From: Streptomyces sp. PH10-H1
GTDB lineage: Bacteria > Actinomycetota > Actinomycetes > Streptomycetales > Streptomycetaceae
NCBI RefSeq assembly: GCF_030063355.1
Contig: NZ_JASISZ010000022.1
Coordinates: forward strand, 30,618-94,617
DNA: 64,000 nt
Direction: 5' to 3'
Both the position numbers and the translations under genes were made by a program. Below the pieces are notes generated by a model. That model was not told where the DNA came from and made no database searches. It saw only the letters and a program-made list of their open reading frames with translations. Positions 16,589 to 25,750 of this stretch are shown piece after piece. Within the stretch, counting starts at the first letter, position 1. Each line of letters starts with the position of its first letter.

Positions 16589-18214
16589 TCAGCAGCGCAG
16601 CCGGTCCTCCGTCAGCGCTCCCTGCGCGGTCGCGATCCGGTGGTCGTAGCAGCCGCCGGAACCGGTCAGCCGGTAGCGCTCGGACGAGGTGCCGGTGGCG
16701 TGCCGCTGATCGCGCGGCACATTGAGGGTGAAGGACGCGTCGCCCTGGTAGCTGTCGTCCAGCCGCGACCAGGTGACGGACCGGCCACCGCGTACGACGG
16801 CCGTGTCGGCGCGGTCGCCGACCGCCAGCACGGTGCGCAGCCGGTCGGCCGCGCCGACCGACGTACCGCCGTCCATCGTGTACGTACGGTGCACCGCGGT
16901 GCTGACGGCCGGCCCGCGGCCGTCCGCGGTCACCGTCTCGTCGTCGGTCCAGCGCGCGGTGAGCGCGTCGGTGCTCTCGTCGGCGTTCCACCGGTGGGTG
17001 GAGGTGGCGGACAGCGCGCGGCGGACGGTGGTGGCGACGCGGCCGTGCGACGTGTCGACATAGCCGGCGACGGTCAGGCTGTGGCTGCCGGTCGCGTCCA
17101 GGGCGCGCTCGTCACCCGGCCGGTAGGCGGTCGAGGTGACCGGGGCGCTCTCCTGGTGCGCGGTCAGCGCGCCCGTCACGTTATCGCGGTGCGCGTCCTG
17201 CCAGACCAGTACGTTCGTCGGCACGCTCCAGCCGCTCCGACCCGCGGGAACGCCCAGCACCGACACCTCGACGCGGTGCGCCTTGCCGTCGTTGAGCAGA
17301 CCGGCGTACGGCGTCAGGTCGTACTCGACGGGCTTGACGTCGAAGGCGTGCGGGCCCGGGATCACGTACCAGAGGAAGGGGTTGGACCAGCCGCCCGTCC
17401 ACACGTGCGGGAACGGGGCGGCGATTCCGGCCAGTTGGCCGTCCACCCGCAGCTGCACCTCGCGGTAGGGGCCGCCGGCCTGGCAGGAGTACGGCACATC
17501 GGCCGGCACCGCCAGATACCAGAACTCCTCGCAGCCGCCGCCCGATCCGGTGGCGTACACCTCGGCGACGATCCGCTCGCTGTTGCGCGGGGTGGTGAGA
17601 TCTCCGACGAGGGCCGTGCCCTCACTGTGCGATCCGGCCAGGGTCAGCACCCGGTCGGGCACGGCCGAGCCTTCGTCCCCGCCCCGCGCCGGGTAGAACG
17701 TCAGCGAGACCTTCACATCGATCACGCCGGTGTAGGTGTCGTTGACGACGTTGCCGATGAGCATCTCCACCGGCTGCGGGCCGCGCAGCGTGGACGCGTA
17801 CCGGGTGACGTCCTTCTCGACCTGCCATGCGATGCCGTCGGGCGACGGCTCGGGGGTCGAGGTGTCCAGGACCTCCACGCCGCCGATCCGCAGATACCCC
17901 AGCCGGTCGTACTGCCGTCCGGCGACCTTTCGCACGACCTTGCTCCAGTGGTCACCGCAGCCGCGCGGCGGGGTGTACGTGCTGGTGTACGGCGTGAAGT
18001 CCTTGAACTGCGCCGCCACGATCTGCGTGGTGCAGGACCTGCCGCCGGGGGTGGCGACCGGCGGGGCGGCCGTCAGGGGATCGTGCCAGTCGGTGCCGAA
18101 CTCTGCCGGGGGCGCGGTGGCCGCGGCCGCCGTGCCCGCGAAGAGCGCGAACCCCACAGCCGCGGCGAGCGCCGCGAGTATCCGTCTTCCCACGCGGTGG
18201 TGCCTCCTCGTCAT
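16589..18214 (-). CDS. secreted peptide-N4-asparagine amidase A-like protein
   Basis: A 541-residue secreted protein with a signal peptide (RRILAALAAAVGFALFAGT, cleavage near AAA-A). The mature part matches the PNGase A family (peptide-N-glycosidase A), beta-sandwich enzymes that remove N-glycans from glycopeptides: EVLDTSTPEPSPDGIAWQVEKD-type N-lobe, NDTYTGVIDVKVSLTFYP, and GGWSNPFLWYVIPGP. Six or more cysteines suggest disulfides. ATG 18214 was chosen because it places the signal peptide correctly, although no good ribosome site precedes it. It probably attacks plant, fungal or insect glycoproteins in soil. It is convergent with the LysR gene (26 bases between stops). Confidence 0.75.
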   Translation of the reverse strand: MTRRHHRVGRRILAALAAAVGFALFAGTAAAATAPPAEFGTDWHDPLTAAPPVATPGGRSCTTQIVAAQFKDFTPYTSTYTPPRGCGDHWSKVVRKVAGRQYDRLGYLRIGGVEVLDTSTPEPSPDGIAWQVEKDVTRYASTLRGPQPVEMLIGNVVNDTYTGVIDVKVSLTFYPARGGDEGSAVPDRVLTLAGSHSEGTALVGDLTTPRNSERIVAEVYATGSGGGCEEFWYLAVPADVPYSCQAGGPYREVQLRVDGQLAGIAAPFPHVWTGGWSNPFLWYVIPGPHAFDVKPVEYDLTPYAGLLNDGKAHRVEVSVLGVPAGRSGWSVPTNVLVWQDAHRDNVTGALTAHQESAPVTSTAYRPGDERALDATGSHSLTVAGYVDTSHGRVATTVRRALSATSTHRWNADESTDALTARWTDDETVTADGRGPAVSTAVHRTYTMDGGTSVGAADRLRTVLAVGDRADTAVVRGGRSVTWSRLDDSYQGDASFTLNVPRDQRHATGTSSERYRLTGSGGCYDHRIATAQGALTEDRLRC

Positions 18215-18442
18215 GCGATGGCCGGATGGAACCGGCCGGGATGGGATGACCAAGCCAGCGCACAGCTTGACGTGGTCGCGCGCCGCGCGACAGACCGCCT
18301 CGCGCGGCGCCGACCGCGCGACGACCTCGGCTCAATACCGGCTGATTACTGGCAGGGAGGCCATAAATCGGTTGACCCGGTACGCGCTGTGAAGCGAACC
18401 GTGCACCTCTTCCCACCCCTCTCCAGAGCACCTCGGGACGTC

Positions 18443-20407
18443 ATGTCGCTTCGCCATCTCCCCTTCGAGGACCCCGGTATCCCTGACGTCAGGTCCGGGT
18501 TCCGTTTCCTTCTCTGGCTGGAGAAATGCCAGTTGCGCGGGCAGCTCACGGCCGCCGCGTGGGGAACGCTCCTCATGGCGTCCGTCGCCCTGTTCCCGGC
18601 CGCCGTCGGCCTGGCCGTGCAGGCCGTCGTCGACCACTCGGGCCGGCGGCTGGCACTGGCCGGTGTGCTGATGCTGGTGCTCGGCGGGCTCAGCGCGCTC
18701 GGCGACACGATGCTGCACCGCACCGCGGTGACCAACTGGATCACCGCCGCCGCCCGGGTGCAGCAGCTGCTGGCCCGCAAGACCGTCGAACTCGGCTCGG
18801 TGCTCACCCGGCAGGTGGCGGCCGGCGAGATCGTCACCGTCGGCGCGGGCGACGTGGAGAAGATCGGCTGGTTCGTGGAGGCGTTCGCCCGCTTCACGTC
18901 CGCCTTCCTCGCCACCATCGGCATCGCGATCGCCCTGGCCGTCTACCAGCCGGAACTCGGCCTCATGGTGGCCGCCGCCATCCCCGTCCTCGCACTCGCG
19001 GTGCTGCCGCTGCTGCCCGCGGCCACCAAGCGGGCGGACGTTCAGCGGGAGAAGGCGGGCAAGGCCACGGAGCTGGCCTCCGACACGGTCGCGGGTCTGC
19101 GGGTGCTGCGCGGAATCGGCGGCGAGGAGCTGTTCCTCGACCGGTACCGGAAGGCCTCGCAGGAGGTCCGCACGGCCGCCGTGCACAGCGCCCGGATGTG
19201 GGCGCTGATCAGCGCCCTGCAGGTGGTTCTGCCCGGGCTGCTGCTGGTCGGCGTGGCCTGGTACGGGGCGGTCCTCGCGCTGGACGGCCGGATCTCGGTC
19301 GGCGAACTGGTGACCGTGTACGGGACCGTCGCCTTCCTGATGTTCCCGCTGCGGCACTTCGAGGAGATCGCGATGGCGTGGTCCTTCTCGCGGCCGTCGG
19401 CGAAACGGGCGGCGCGGGTACTGGCGCTGGAGCGGAACGCGGCACCGGGTTCGTTCGCGACCACGGGCACGGTCGGGCTCGGCGGTACGGAGGGCCGGGA
19501 CGGGCTGGGCGGTGCGGAGGGTCCGGGCGGTACGGACGGGCTGGGCATCTCGCCGCCGGCCGGCGATCTCTACGACCCGGAGAGCGGTCTACTGGCTCCC
19601 GCCGGGCTGCTGACGGCGGTGGTGTGCGGTGACCCGGACGCGGCCGGACGGCTCGCCGACCGGCTCGGCGGGCACAGCCCGGACCGGGTGGCCGGCGAGT
19701 CATCGGTCCTGCTGGGCGGTGTGGCGCTCGATGAGCTGCCGCTGACGGCGGCGCGCGCCGCCGTGCTGGTGCAGGACAAGGACCCGGTGCTGCTCTCCGG
19801 AACGCTGCACGAACTGCTCGATGTGCCGTCCTCCGGCAACGTTTCCGCCACTGACGCGCTGTCGGCCGCCCAGTGCACCGACGTCCTGCAGGCGCTCGCC
19901 CAGGCCTCGGTGGACGATTCGGGCGATCCGATGCGCACCCGGATCACGGAGCGCGGACGTTCCTTGTCGGGCGGGCAGCGCCAGCGGCTCGCTCTGGCCA
20001 GGTCACTGGTCGCGGACCCGGAGGCGCTCGTACTGGACGAGCCGACGTCGGCCGTCGACTCGCACACCGAGGCGCGGATCGCGCGCGGCCTCAAGGAGAT
20101 CAGGGCGGACCGCACCACGGTGGTGTTCACCTCGAGCCCGCTGCTGCTCGACCGCTGCGACCTGGTGGTCTTCATCGCCGACGGGTCGGTGGCGGCGTCC
20201 GGTACCCACCACGCGCTGCTGCGCGCGGATCAGCACTACCGAGCCGTGGTCACCCGTGAGACCGAGGAACCGGCCGACGGCACGGACGCCACGGGCGGCG
20301 TCCCGTCCGGTGTCCCGGCTGGTGTCCCGGCTGGTGTCCCGGCCGACGTCGCATCCGTGGTCCCGTCAGGGGCCGATGAGAACACCAGGATCGAGGAATC
20401 CGCATGA
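18443..20407 (+). CDS. ABC exporter subunit 1, degenerate Walker A
   Basis: A 654-residue fused permease-ATPase. The exporter membrane domain covers about residues 30-320. In the ATPase half, the place of Walker A reads AVVCGDPDAAGRLADRLG (about 392-408) without the GKS/T lysine, whereas the signature LSGGQRQRLALARSL (about 508) and Walker B ALVLDEPTSAVD (about 528) are intact. A Gly/Glu-rich insert (GLGGTEGRDGLGGAEG) lies between the two domains, and the tail holds GVPSGVPAGVPAGVP from four 12-base DNA repeats at 20297-20344. The stop overlaps the next start (ATGA). ATG 18443 is preferred; an in-frame GTG at 18389 is possible. Confidence 0.85.
   Translation: MSLRHLPFEDPGIPDVRSGFRFLLWLEKCQLRGQLTAAAWGTLLMASVALFPAAVGLAVQAVVDHSGRRLALAGVLMLVLGGLSALGDTMLHRTAVTNWITAAARVQQLLARKTVELGSVLTRQVAAGEIVTVGAGDVEKIGWFVEAFARFTSAFLATIGIAIALAVYQPELGLMVAAAIPVLALAVLPLLPAATKRADVQREKAGKATELASDTVAGLRVLRGIGGEELFLDRYRKASQEVRTAAVHSARMWALISALQVVLPGLLLVGVAWYGAVLALDGRISVGELVTVYGTVAFLMFPLRHFEEIAMAWSFSRPSAKRAARVLALERNAAPGSFATTGTVGLGGTEGRDGLGGAEGPGGTDGLGISPPAGDLYDPESGLLAPAGLLTAVVCGDPDAAGRLADRLGGHSPDRVAGESSVLLGGVALDELPLTAARAAVLVQDKDPVLLSGTLHELLDVPSSGNVSATDALSAAQCTDVLQALAQASVDDSGDPMRTRITERGRSLSGGQRQRLALARSLVADPEALVLDEPTSAVDSHTEARIARGLKEIRADRTTVVFTSSPLLLDRCDLVVFIADGSVAASGTHHALLRADQHYRAVVTRETEEPADGTDATGGVPSGVPAGVPAGVPADVASVVPSGADENTRIEESA
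20297..20344 (+). repeat. four 12-base tandem repeats in coding sequence
   Basis: Units GGCGTCCCGTCC, GGTGTCCCGGCT (twice) and GGTGTCCCGGCC are in tandem and encode Gly-Val-Pro-X repeats in the C-terminal tail of the exporter subunit. The unit length is a multiple of three, so copy-number change would not break the frame. Confidence 0.8.
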
Positions 20408-22185
20408 TCGGCGTGAAGCCGCCGGAGCACGATCCGGACGCGCCGCAGCAGACCACCACGCTGCCGGTCGGTTCTCCGGCCACCGTGCGGGCCTATGTGA
20501 CCGAGCTGGCCCGCCGCCACCGCGGCGCGTTCATCCTGCTCATCACGGTCAACACGGTCGCCGTGATCGCCTCGATGGCCGGCCCGTACCTGCTGGGCCG
20601 GCTGGTCGAGGACCTGTCGGCCGGGCGCCGGGACCTGCATCTGGAGCTCACGGTCGGCCTCTTCCTCGCGGCGCTCGTCGTCCAGGCCGGTTTCGTCAGG
20701 CTGGTCCGGCTGCGCGGGGCGATCCTCGGCGAGCAGATGCTGGCCGACCTGCGCGAGGACTTCCTCGTCCGTTCGGTGGGACTGCCGCCCGGCGTACTGG
20801 AGCGGGCCGGCACCGGTGACCTGCTCTCGCGCATCACCACCGATATCGACCGGCTGTCGAACGCGATGCGCGAGGCCGTGCCGCAGCTGGCCATCGCGGT
20901 GGTGTGGGCCGCGCTGCTGCTCGGCGCGCTCGCCGTCACCTCGCCGCCGCTGGCGCTGTCGGTACTGGTCGCCCTGCCGCTGCTGCTGGTCGGCTGCCGC
21001 TGGTACTTCCGGCGTGCCCCCGCCGGCTACCGCTCGGAGGCCGCCGGATACGCGGCGGTGGCGGCCTCGCTCGCCGAGTCGGTCGACGCGGGCCGGACGA
21101 TCGAGGCGCACGGGCTGGGCGGCCGGCGGATCACGGATTCCGACGAGCGGATCAGGACCTGGGTGGGCTGGGAGCGCTACACCATGTGGCTGCGCAGCGT
21201 GCTCTTCCCGGTCATCAACCTGACGCACACTCTGATCCTCGCGTCGGTGCTGATGATCGGCGGGGCCTTCGCGCTGCACGGCTGGGTGTCGGTCGGCGAA
21301 CTGACCACCGGGGCGCTGTACGCGCAGATGCTCGTCGATCCCGTCAACCTGATCCTGCGCTGGTACGACGAGCTGCAGGTGGCCCAGGTGTCGCTGGCCC
21401 GGCTGGTCGGGGTCCGAGAGGTCGAGGCGCACGAGTCGGACGAGCGGATCGTCCCCGACGGCCGGGACATGCACGCCGACAAGGTGCGCTTCGGTTACCG
21501 GCCGGGCAGTGATGTGCTGCACGGGGTGTCGCTGCGGCTGCGGCCCGGCACCCGGCTGGCGCTGGTCGGCCCGTCGGGGGCCGGCAAGTCCACCCTGGGA
21601 CGGCTGCTCGCCGGGATCTACGCGCCGCGGACCGGTGAGGTGACACTCGGCGGAGCGGAGCTGGCCCGGATGCCGGCCGAGCGGGTCAGGCGGCATGTGG
21701 CCCTGGTCAACCAGGAGCACCACGTGTTCGTCGGCACCCTGCGGGACAACCTGCGGCTGGCGCGGGCCGGGGCGGACGATCCCGAGTTGTGGGACGCGCT
21801 GGCCTCGGTGAACGCCGACGGCTGGGCCCGGACCCTGGACGACGGCCTGGAGACCGAGGTCGGTTCCGGTGGCGCCGCCCTCACTCCGGCGCAGGCGCAG
21901 CAGGTCGCCCTGGCCCGGCTGGTGCTCGCCGATCCGCACACCCTCGTGCTGGACGAGGCGACCTCGCTGCTCGACCCGCGGGCCGCCCGGCACCTGGAAC
22001 GTTCCCTGGCGCGGGTGCTGGACGGACGCACCGTGATCGCCATCGCGCACCGGCTGCACACCGCGCACGACGCGGATGTCATCGCGGTGGTCGAGGAGGG
22101 CCGGATCAGCGAGCTGGGCAGCCACCACCAACTGGTCGAGGCGGACGGGGCATACGCGGCCCTGTGGCGCTCCTGGCACGGCTAA
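20404..22185 (+). CDS. ABC exporter subunit 2, degenerate signature motif
   Basis: A 593-residue fused permease-ATPase that partners the preceding gene. Its Walker A GPSGAGKST (about residue 388) and Walker B TLVLDEATSLLD (about 512) are canonical, but the ABC signature is LTPAQAQQVALARL in place of LSGGQ (about 492). This is the mirror image of subunit 1. In a heterodimer the Walker A of this subunit and the signature of subunit 1 would form one intact ATP site, while the other site is dead, as in other asymmetric exporters. The cargo is unknown. ATG at 20404 overlaps the previous stop. Confidence 0.88.
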   Translation: MIGVKPPEHDPDAPQQTTTLPVGSPATVRAYVTELARRHRGAFILLITVNTVAVIASMAGPYLLGRLVEDLSAGRRDLHLELTVGLFLAALVVQAGFVRLVRLRGAILGEQMLADLREDFLVRSVGLPPGVLERAGTGDLLSRITTDIDRLSNAMREAVPQLAIAVVWAALLLGALAVTSPPLALSVLVALPLLLVGCRWYFRRAPAGYRSEAAGYAAVAASLAESVDAGRTIEAHGLGGRRITDSDERIRTWVGWERYTMWLRSVLFPVINLTHTLILASVLMIGGAFALHGWVSVGELTTGALYAQMLVDPVNLILRWYDELQVAQVSLARLVGVREVEAHESDERIVPDGRDMHADKVRFGYRPGSDVLHGVSLRLRPGTRLALVGPSGAGKSTLGRLLAGIYAPRTGEVTLGGAELARMPAERVRRHVALVNQEHHVFVGTLRDNLRLARAGADDPELWDALASVNADGWARTLDDGLETEVGSGGAALTPAQAQQVALARLVLADPHTLVLDEATSLLDPRAARHLERSLARVLDGRTVIAIAHRLHTAHDADVIAVVEEGRISELGSHHQLVEADGAYAALWRSWHG

Positions 22186-22234
22186 AGCCTGTCCGGCCGC
22201 CCGATCGCCCTCGCCTGATCGCCCTCGCCTGGTG

Positions 22235-22273
22235 CTGTGCCGTCCGCCGCCTGCCCGGCGGCGGACGGCACAG
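22235..22273. terminator. strong hairpin between convergent genes
   Basis: A perfect 17-base inverted repeat (CTGTGCCGTCCGCCGCC and its complement) around a five-base loop lies ten bases before the end of the minus-strand hydrolase gene and 50 bases after the exporter operon. It can stop transcription from both sides. No T-run follows, as is usual in Streptomyces. Confidence 0.8.
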
Positions 22274-22283
22274 AGCCGGAGCC

Positions 22284-23078
22284 TCAGCCGATGAAGCCCA
22301 GCGCTCCCAGCGCCCCGACCCCGCCGAGGACGAAGAACGCCGGGGTGAGGACCTTGATCTCGACCCAGCTCCCGGCCCGGAACCGCATGAACTTCGGCGG
22401 CCCCATCGGGTACCAGCGCTTGCGGCCGATGGGTATGGGCCACAGGATCGGACAGCCCGAGACGGTCAGCGCGTCACCGATGCAGTGCACGAGCGAGCCG
22501 AGCACGATCGGTATCCCGATCCACAGATAGTGCTGGCCGGGCTCCGTGAACAGCCAGTCCTTTCCGTTGCCCGGGTTGTCCAGCACATCGGCCAGGACCC
22601 AGGCGCCGGTGGCCCCGAGCAGCCAGACCAGTACATCGCTGGAGGCGCGGGCCTGGCGCCACAGCAGGCCCTCGACGGCCAGCACCATATGGACGAAGAG
22701 AATTCCCAGCACCGCCCAGCGCCCGCCGAACAGCGCCGCCGCCGAGCAACCGCTGCCGAGCAGGGCGGCCCACAGCCAGGTGTGGGTCAAGGTGCGGTGG
22801 CCGCCGTTACGGCGCGGGTCACCCTTCATACGGGTGGCCGTGTACGTAGCGTGCGACAGCTTGTCGATGATCTCGCACAGGGCCCGGGAGATCGGCCCGA
22901 AGGCCCGCGAGATGGTCGCGGCCTTGTGATCGAGGTCCGGCGCGAGTGCGGCGCCGGCACAGATCAGAGCGCCGACGACGAGGGTCGGCCATGGCATGGC
23001 GTGGTCGAGCGCGGCTGCGCCCGCTCCCACCCCCAGCCATGCCGCCGCTCCGGAAAGTGAATGCGCCGGTCCCATCAT
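22284..23078 (-). CDS. membrane-bound metal-dependent hydrolase (YdjM/DUF457-like)
   Basis: A 264-residue membrane protein with about five helices. Conserved metal-ligand-like residues are HSLSGAAAW near the N-terminus, APDLDHKAAT, GGHRTLTHT and GDALTVSGCPILWP. These match the YdjM/LexA-regulated inner-membrane hydrolase family, whose activity is unproven. ATG 23078 gives MMGPAHS; the longer frame starts without a good ribosome site. It is convergent with the ABC exporter operon and divergent from the helicase gene. Confidence 0.78.
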   Translation of the reverse strand: MMGPAHSLSGAAAWLGVGAGAAALDHAMPWPTLVVGALICAGAALAPDLDHKAATISRAFGPISRALCEIIDKLSHATYTATRMKGDPRRNGGHRTLTHTWLWAALLGSGCSAAALFGGRWAVLGILFVHMVLAVEGLLWRQARASSDVLVWLLGATGAWVLADVLDNPGNGKDWLFTEPGQHYLWIGIPIVLGSLVHCIGDALTVSGCPILWPIPIGRKRWYPMGPPKFMRFRAGSWVEIKVLTPAFFVLGGVGALGALGFIG

Positions 23079-23211
23079 GAGTGCTGCCCCGCCCCTTTCA
23101 GCCCGCCCGCAGGCGGAGTTGACGCCCAGTCGACGGCACACCCTACCGTTGGCGATCTTCCGGAATACCGCCGGTTCCGCTGCCGGGCCCGAAGCCAGGC
23201 AAGATGGTGGG

Positions 23212-25725
23212 GTGACCCTTATTGATCAGCTGCCTTCCGAGGCCGACCCCGATGCCCTTTTCGAAGCCTTCACGACGTGGGCGGAGAGCCAGGGCATCAC
23301 GCTCTACCCCGCCCAGGAGGAGGCGCTGATCGAGGTCGTCTCCGGAGCGAACGTGATCCTGTCGACCCCGACCGGCTCCGGCAAGAGCCTGGTCGCGGCG
23401 GGAGCGCACTTCGCCGCGCTGGCAAAGGACCAGGTCACCTTCTACACCGCTCCGATCAAGGCACTGGTCTCGGAGAAGTTCTTCGACCTGTGCAAGCTCT
23501 TCGGCACCGAGAACGTCGGCATGCTCACCGGCGATGCCTCGGTGAACCCGGACGCGCCGGTCATCTGCTGCACGGCCGAGGTGCTCGCCTCGATAGCGCT
23601 GCGCGACGGCAGGAACGCCGACGTCGGCCAGGTCGTCATGGACGAGTTCCACTTCTACGCGGAGCCGGACCGCGGCTGGGCCTGGCAGATCCCGCTGCTG
23701 GAACTTCCGCAGGCGCAGTTCGTGCTGATGTCCGCGACCCTCGGCGACATGTCCCGCTTCGAGGAGGACCTCACCCGCCGTACGGGCCGTCCGACGACCG
23801 TCGTGCGTTCCGTGACCCGGCCGGTGCCGCTCTCCTACGAGTATGTGGTGACGCCGCTGACCGAGACGCTGACGGATCTGCTGGAGACCCGGCAGTCGCC
23901 GGTCTACATCGTGCACTTCACGCAGGCGTCGGCCGTCGAGCGGGCCCAGTCGCTGATGAGCATCAACATGTGCACGCGCGCCGAGAAGGACGCCATCGCC
24001 GAGCTGATCGGCAATTTCCGCTTCACCACCACCTTCGGCCGCAATCTGTCGCGCTTCGTCCGGCACGGCATCGGTGTGCACCACGCGGGCATGCTGCCGA
24101 AGTACCGGCGGCTGGTGGAGAAGCTCGCGCAGGCCGGCCTGCTGAAGGTCATCTGCGGCACTGACACCCTCGGCGTCGGCGTCAACGTGCCGATCAGGAC
24201 CGTGCTGTTCACCGCCCTGACGAAGTACGACGGCACACGGGTGCGCACCCTGCGGGCCCGCGAGTTCCACCAGATCGCCGGACGTGCCGGGCGTGCCGGG
24301 TTCGACACCGCGGGATTCGTGGTGGCGCAGGCCCCCGAGCACGTCATCGAGAACAAGAAGGCGGTTGCCAAGGCCGGGGACGACCCGAAGAAGCTCCGCA
24401 AGGTGGTCCGCAAGAAGGCGCCCGAGGGCTTCGTCAACTGGTCCGACGCGACGTTCGAGAAGCTGATCGCCGCCGACCCCGAGGCGCTCACCTCCCGCTT
24501 CCGGGTCACTCACACCATGCTGCTCTCGGTGATCGCCCGGCCGGGCAACGCCTTCGAGGCGATGCGGCATCTGCTGGAGGACAACCACGAGACCCGTCGC
24601 AACCAGCTGCGGCACATCCGGCGGGCCATCGCCATCTACCGCTCGCTGGAGGCGGGCGGGGTCGTGGAACGGCTGCCGGAACCGGACGCGGAGGGCCGCA
24701 TCGTCCGGCTCACGGTCGACCTCCAGTCGGACTTCGCACTGAACCAGCCGCTGTCCACCTTCGCGCTGGCCTCCTTCGAGCTGCTCGACAAGGAGTCGCC
24801 GTCGTACGCCCTCGACATGGTCTCCGTCGTCGAGTCCACCCTCGACGACCCCCGGCAGATCCTGGCCGCGCAGCAGAACAAGGCGCGCGGCGAGGCGATC
24901 GGTCTGATGAAGGCGGACGGGGTCGAGTACGAGGAGCGGATGGAGCGTCTGCAGGACGTCTCCTATCCCAAGCCGCTGGAGGAACTGCTCTCCCACGCCT
25001 ACGGGGTCTACCGTACGAGCCACCCGTGGGTCGGCGACCATCCCTTGTCCCCCAAATCGATCGTGCGCGACATGTACGAGCGCGCCATGACGTTCTCCGA
25101 GTTCACTTCGCACTACGAGCTGGCCCGTACCGAGGGGATCGTGCTGCGCTATCTGGCGGGCGCGTACAAGGCCCTGGAACACACCGTCCCCGACGACCTG
25201 AAGTCCGAGGACCTCCAGGACCTGACCGCCTGGCTCGGCGAGCTGGTGCGCCAGGTCGACTCCAGCCTGCTGGACGAGTGGGAGCAGCTCGCCAACCCCG
25301 AGGTGGAGACGGCCGAGCAGGCCGCCGAGCGGGCCGACCAGGTCAAGCCGGTCACCGCCAACGCCCGCGCCTTCCGGGTGCTGGTGCGCAACGCCATGTT
25401 CCGCCGGGTGGAGCTGGCCGCGCTGGAGAAGTACAACCTGCTGGCCGAACTGGACGCCGAGTCGGGCTGGGACGCCGACGCGTGGGCGGATGCCATGGAC
25501 GCCTACTGGGACGAGTACGACGACCTGGGCACCGGCCCCGACGCCCGCGGCCCGAAGCTGCTGCAGATCGAGGAGCAGCCGGAGCACGGTCTGTGGCGGG
25601 TCCGGCAGACCTTCGCCGACCCCAATGGAGACCACGGCTGGGGTATCTCCGCCGAGGTCGATCTGGCAGCCTCCGACGAAGAGGGCCGTGCGGTCATCCG
25701 CGTGACCAACGTGGGCGAGCTGTGA
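23212..25725 (+). CDS. DEAD/DEAH-box helicase with C-terminal DUF3516
   Basis: An 837-residue Ski2/Mtr4-like superfamily 2 helicase. Motif I is TPTGSGKSLVA near residue 50, motif II DEFH near 143, motif III SATLGD near 178, and motif VI HQIAGRAGRAG near 365. The C-terminal half corresponds to the actinobacterial DUF3516 region. Members are thought to act in RNA processing or decay; no specific RNA is known. GTG 23212 begins MTLIDQLPSEADPD, the usual start region. The following tesB gene starts 25 bases later, so the two may be cotranscribed. Confidence 0.9.
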   Translation: MTLIDQLPSEADPDALFEAFTTWAESQGITLYPAQEEALIEVVSGANVILSTPTGSGKSLVAAGAHFAALAKDQVTFYTAPIKALVSEKFFDLCKLFGTENVGMLTGDASVNPDAPVICCTAEVLASIALRDGRNADVGQVVMDEFHFYAEPDRGWAWQIPLLELPQAQFVLMSATLGDMSRFEEDLTRRTGRPTTVVRSVTRPVPLSYEYVVTPLTETLTDLLETRQSPVYIVHFTQASAVERAQSLMSINMCTRAEKDAIAELIGNFRFTTTFGRNLSRFVRHGIGVHHAGMLPKYRRLVEKLAQAGLLKVICGTDTLGVGVNVPIRTVLFTALTKYDGTRVRTLRAREFHQIAGRAGRAGFDTAGFVVAQAPEHVIENKKAVAKAGDDPKKLRKVVRKKAPEGFVNWSDATFEKLIAADPEALTSRFRVTHTMLLSVIARPGNAFEAMRHLLEDNHETRRNQLRHIRRAIAIYRSLEAGGVVERLPEPDAEGRIVRLTVDLQSDFALNQPLSTFALASFELLDKESPSYALDMVSVVESTLDDPRQILAAQQNKARGEAIGLMKADGVEYEERMERLQDVSYPKPLEELLSHAYGVYRTSHPWVGDHPLSPKSIVRDMYERAMTFSEFTSHYELARTEGIVLRYLAGAYKALEHTVPDDLKSEDLQDLTAWLGELVRQVDSSLLDEWEQLANPEVETAEQAAERADQVKPVTANARAFRVLVRNAMFRRVELAALEKYNLLAELDAESGWDADAWADAMDAYWDEYDDLGTGPDARGPKLLQIEEQPEHGLWRVRQTFADPNGDHGWGISAEVDLAASDEEGRAVIRVTNVGEL

Positions 25726-25750
25726 CCGGGCACGATACGAGGGAGTAGCG

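Noticed and set aside
15626..18442. Upstream extension of the ABC exporter subunit 1 frame to almost 1600 codons
   Set aside because: The extension reads through the LysR gene and antisense to the PNGase gene; homology starts near 18443.
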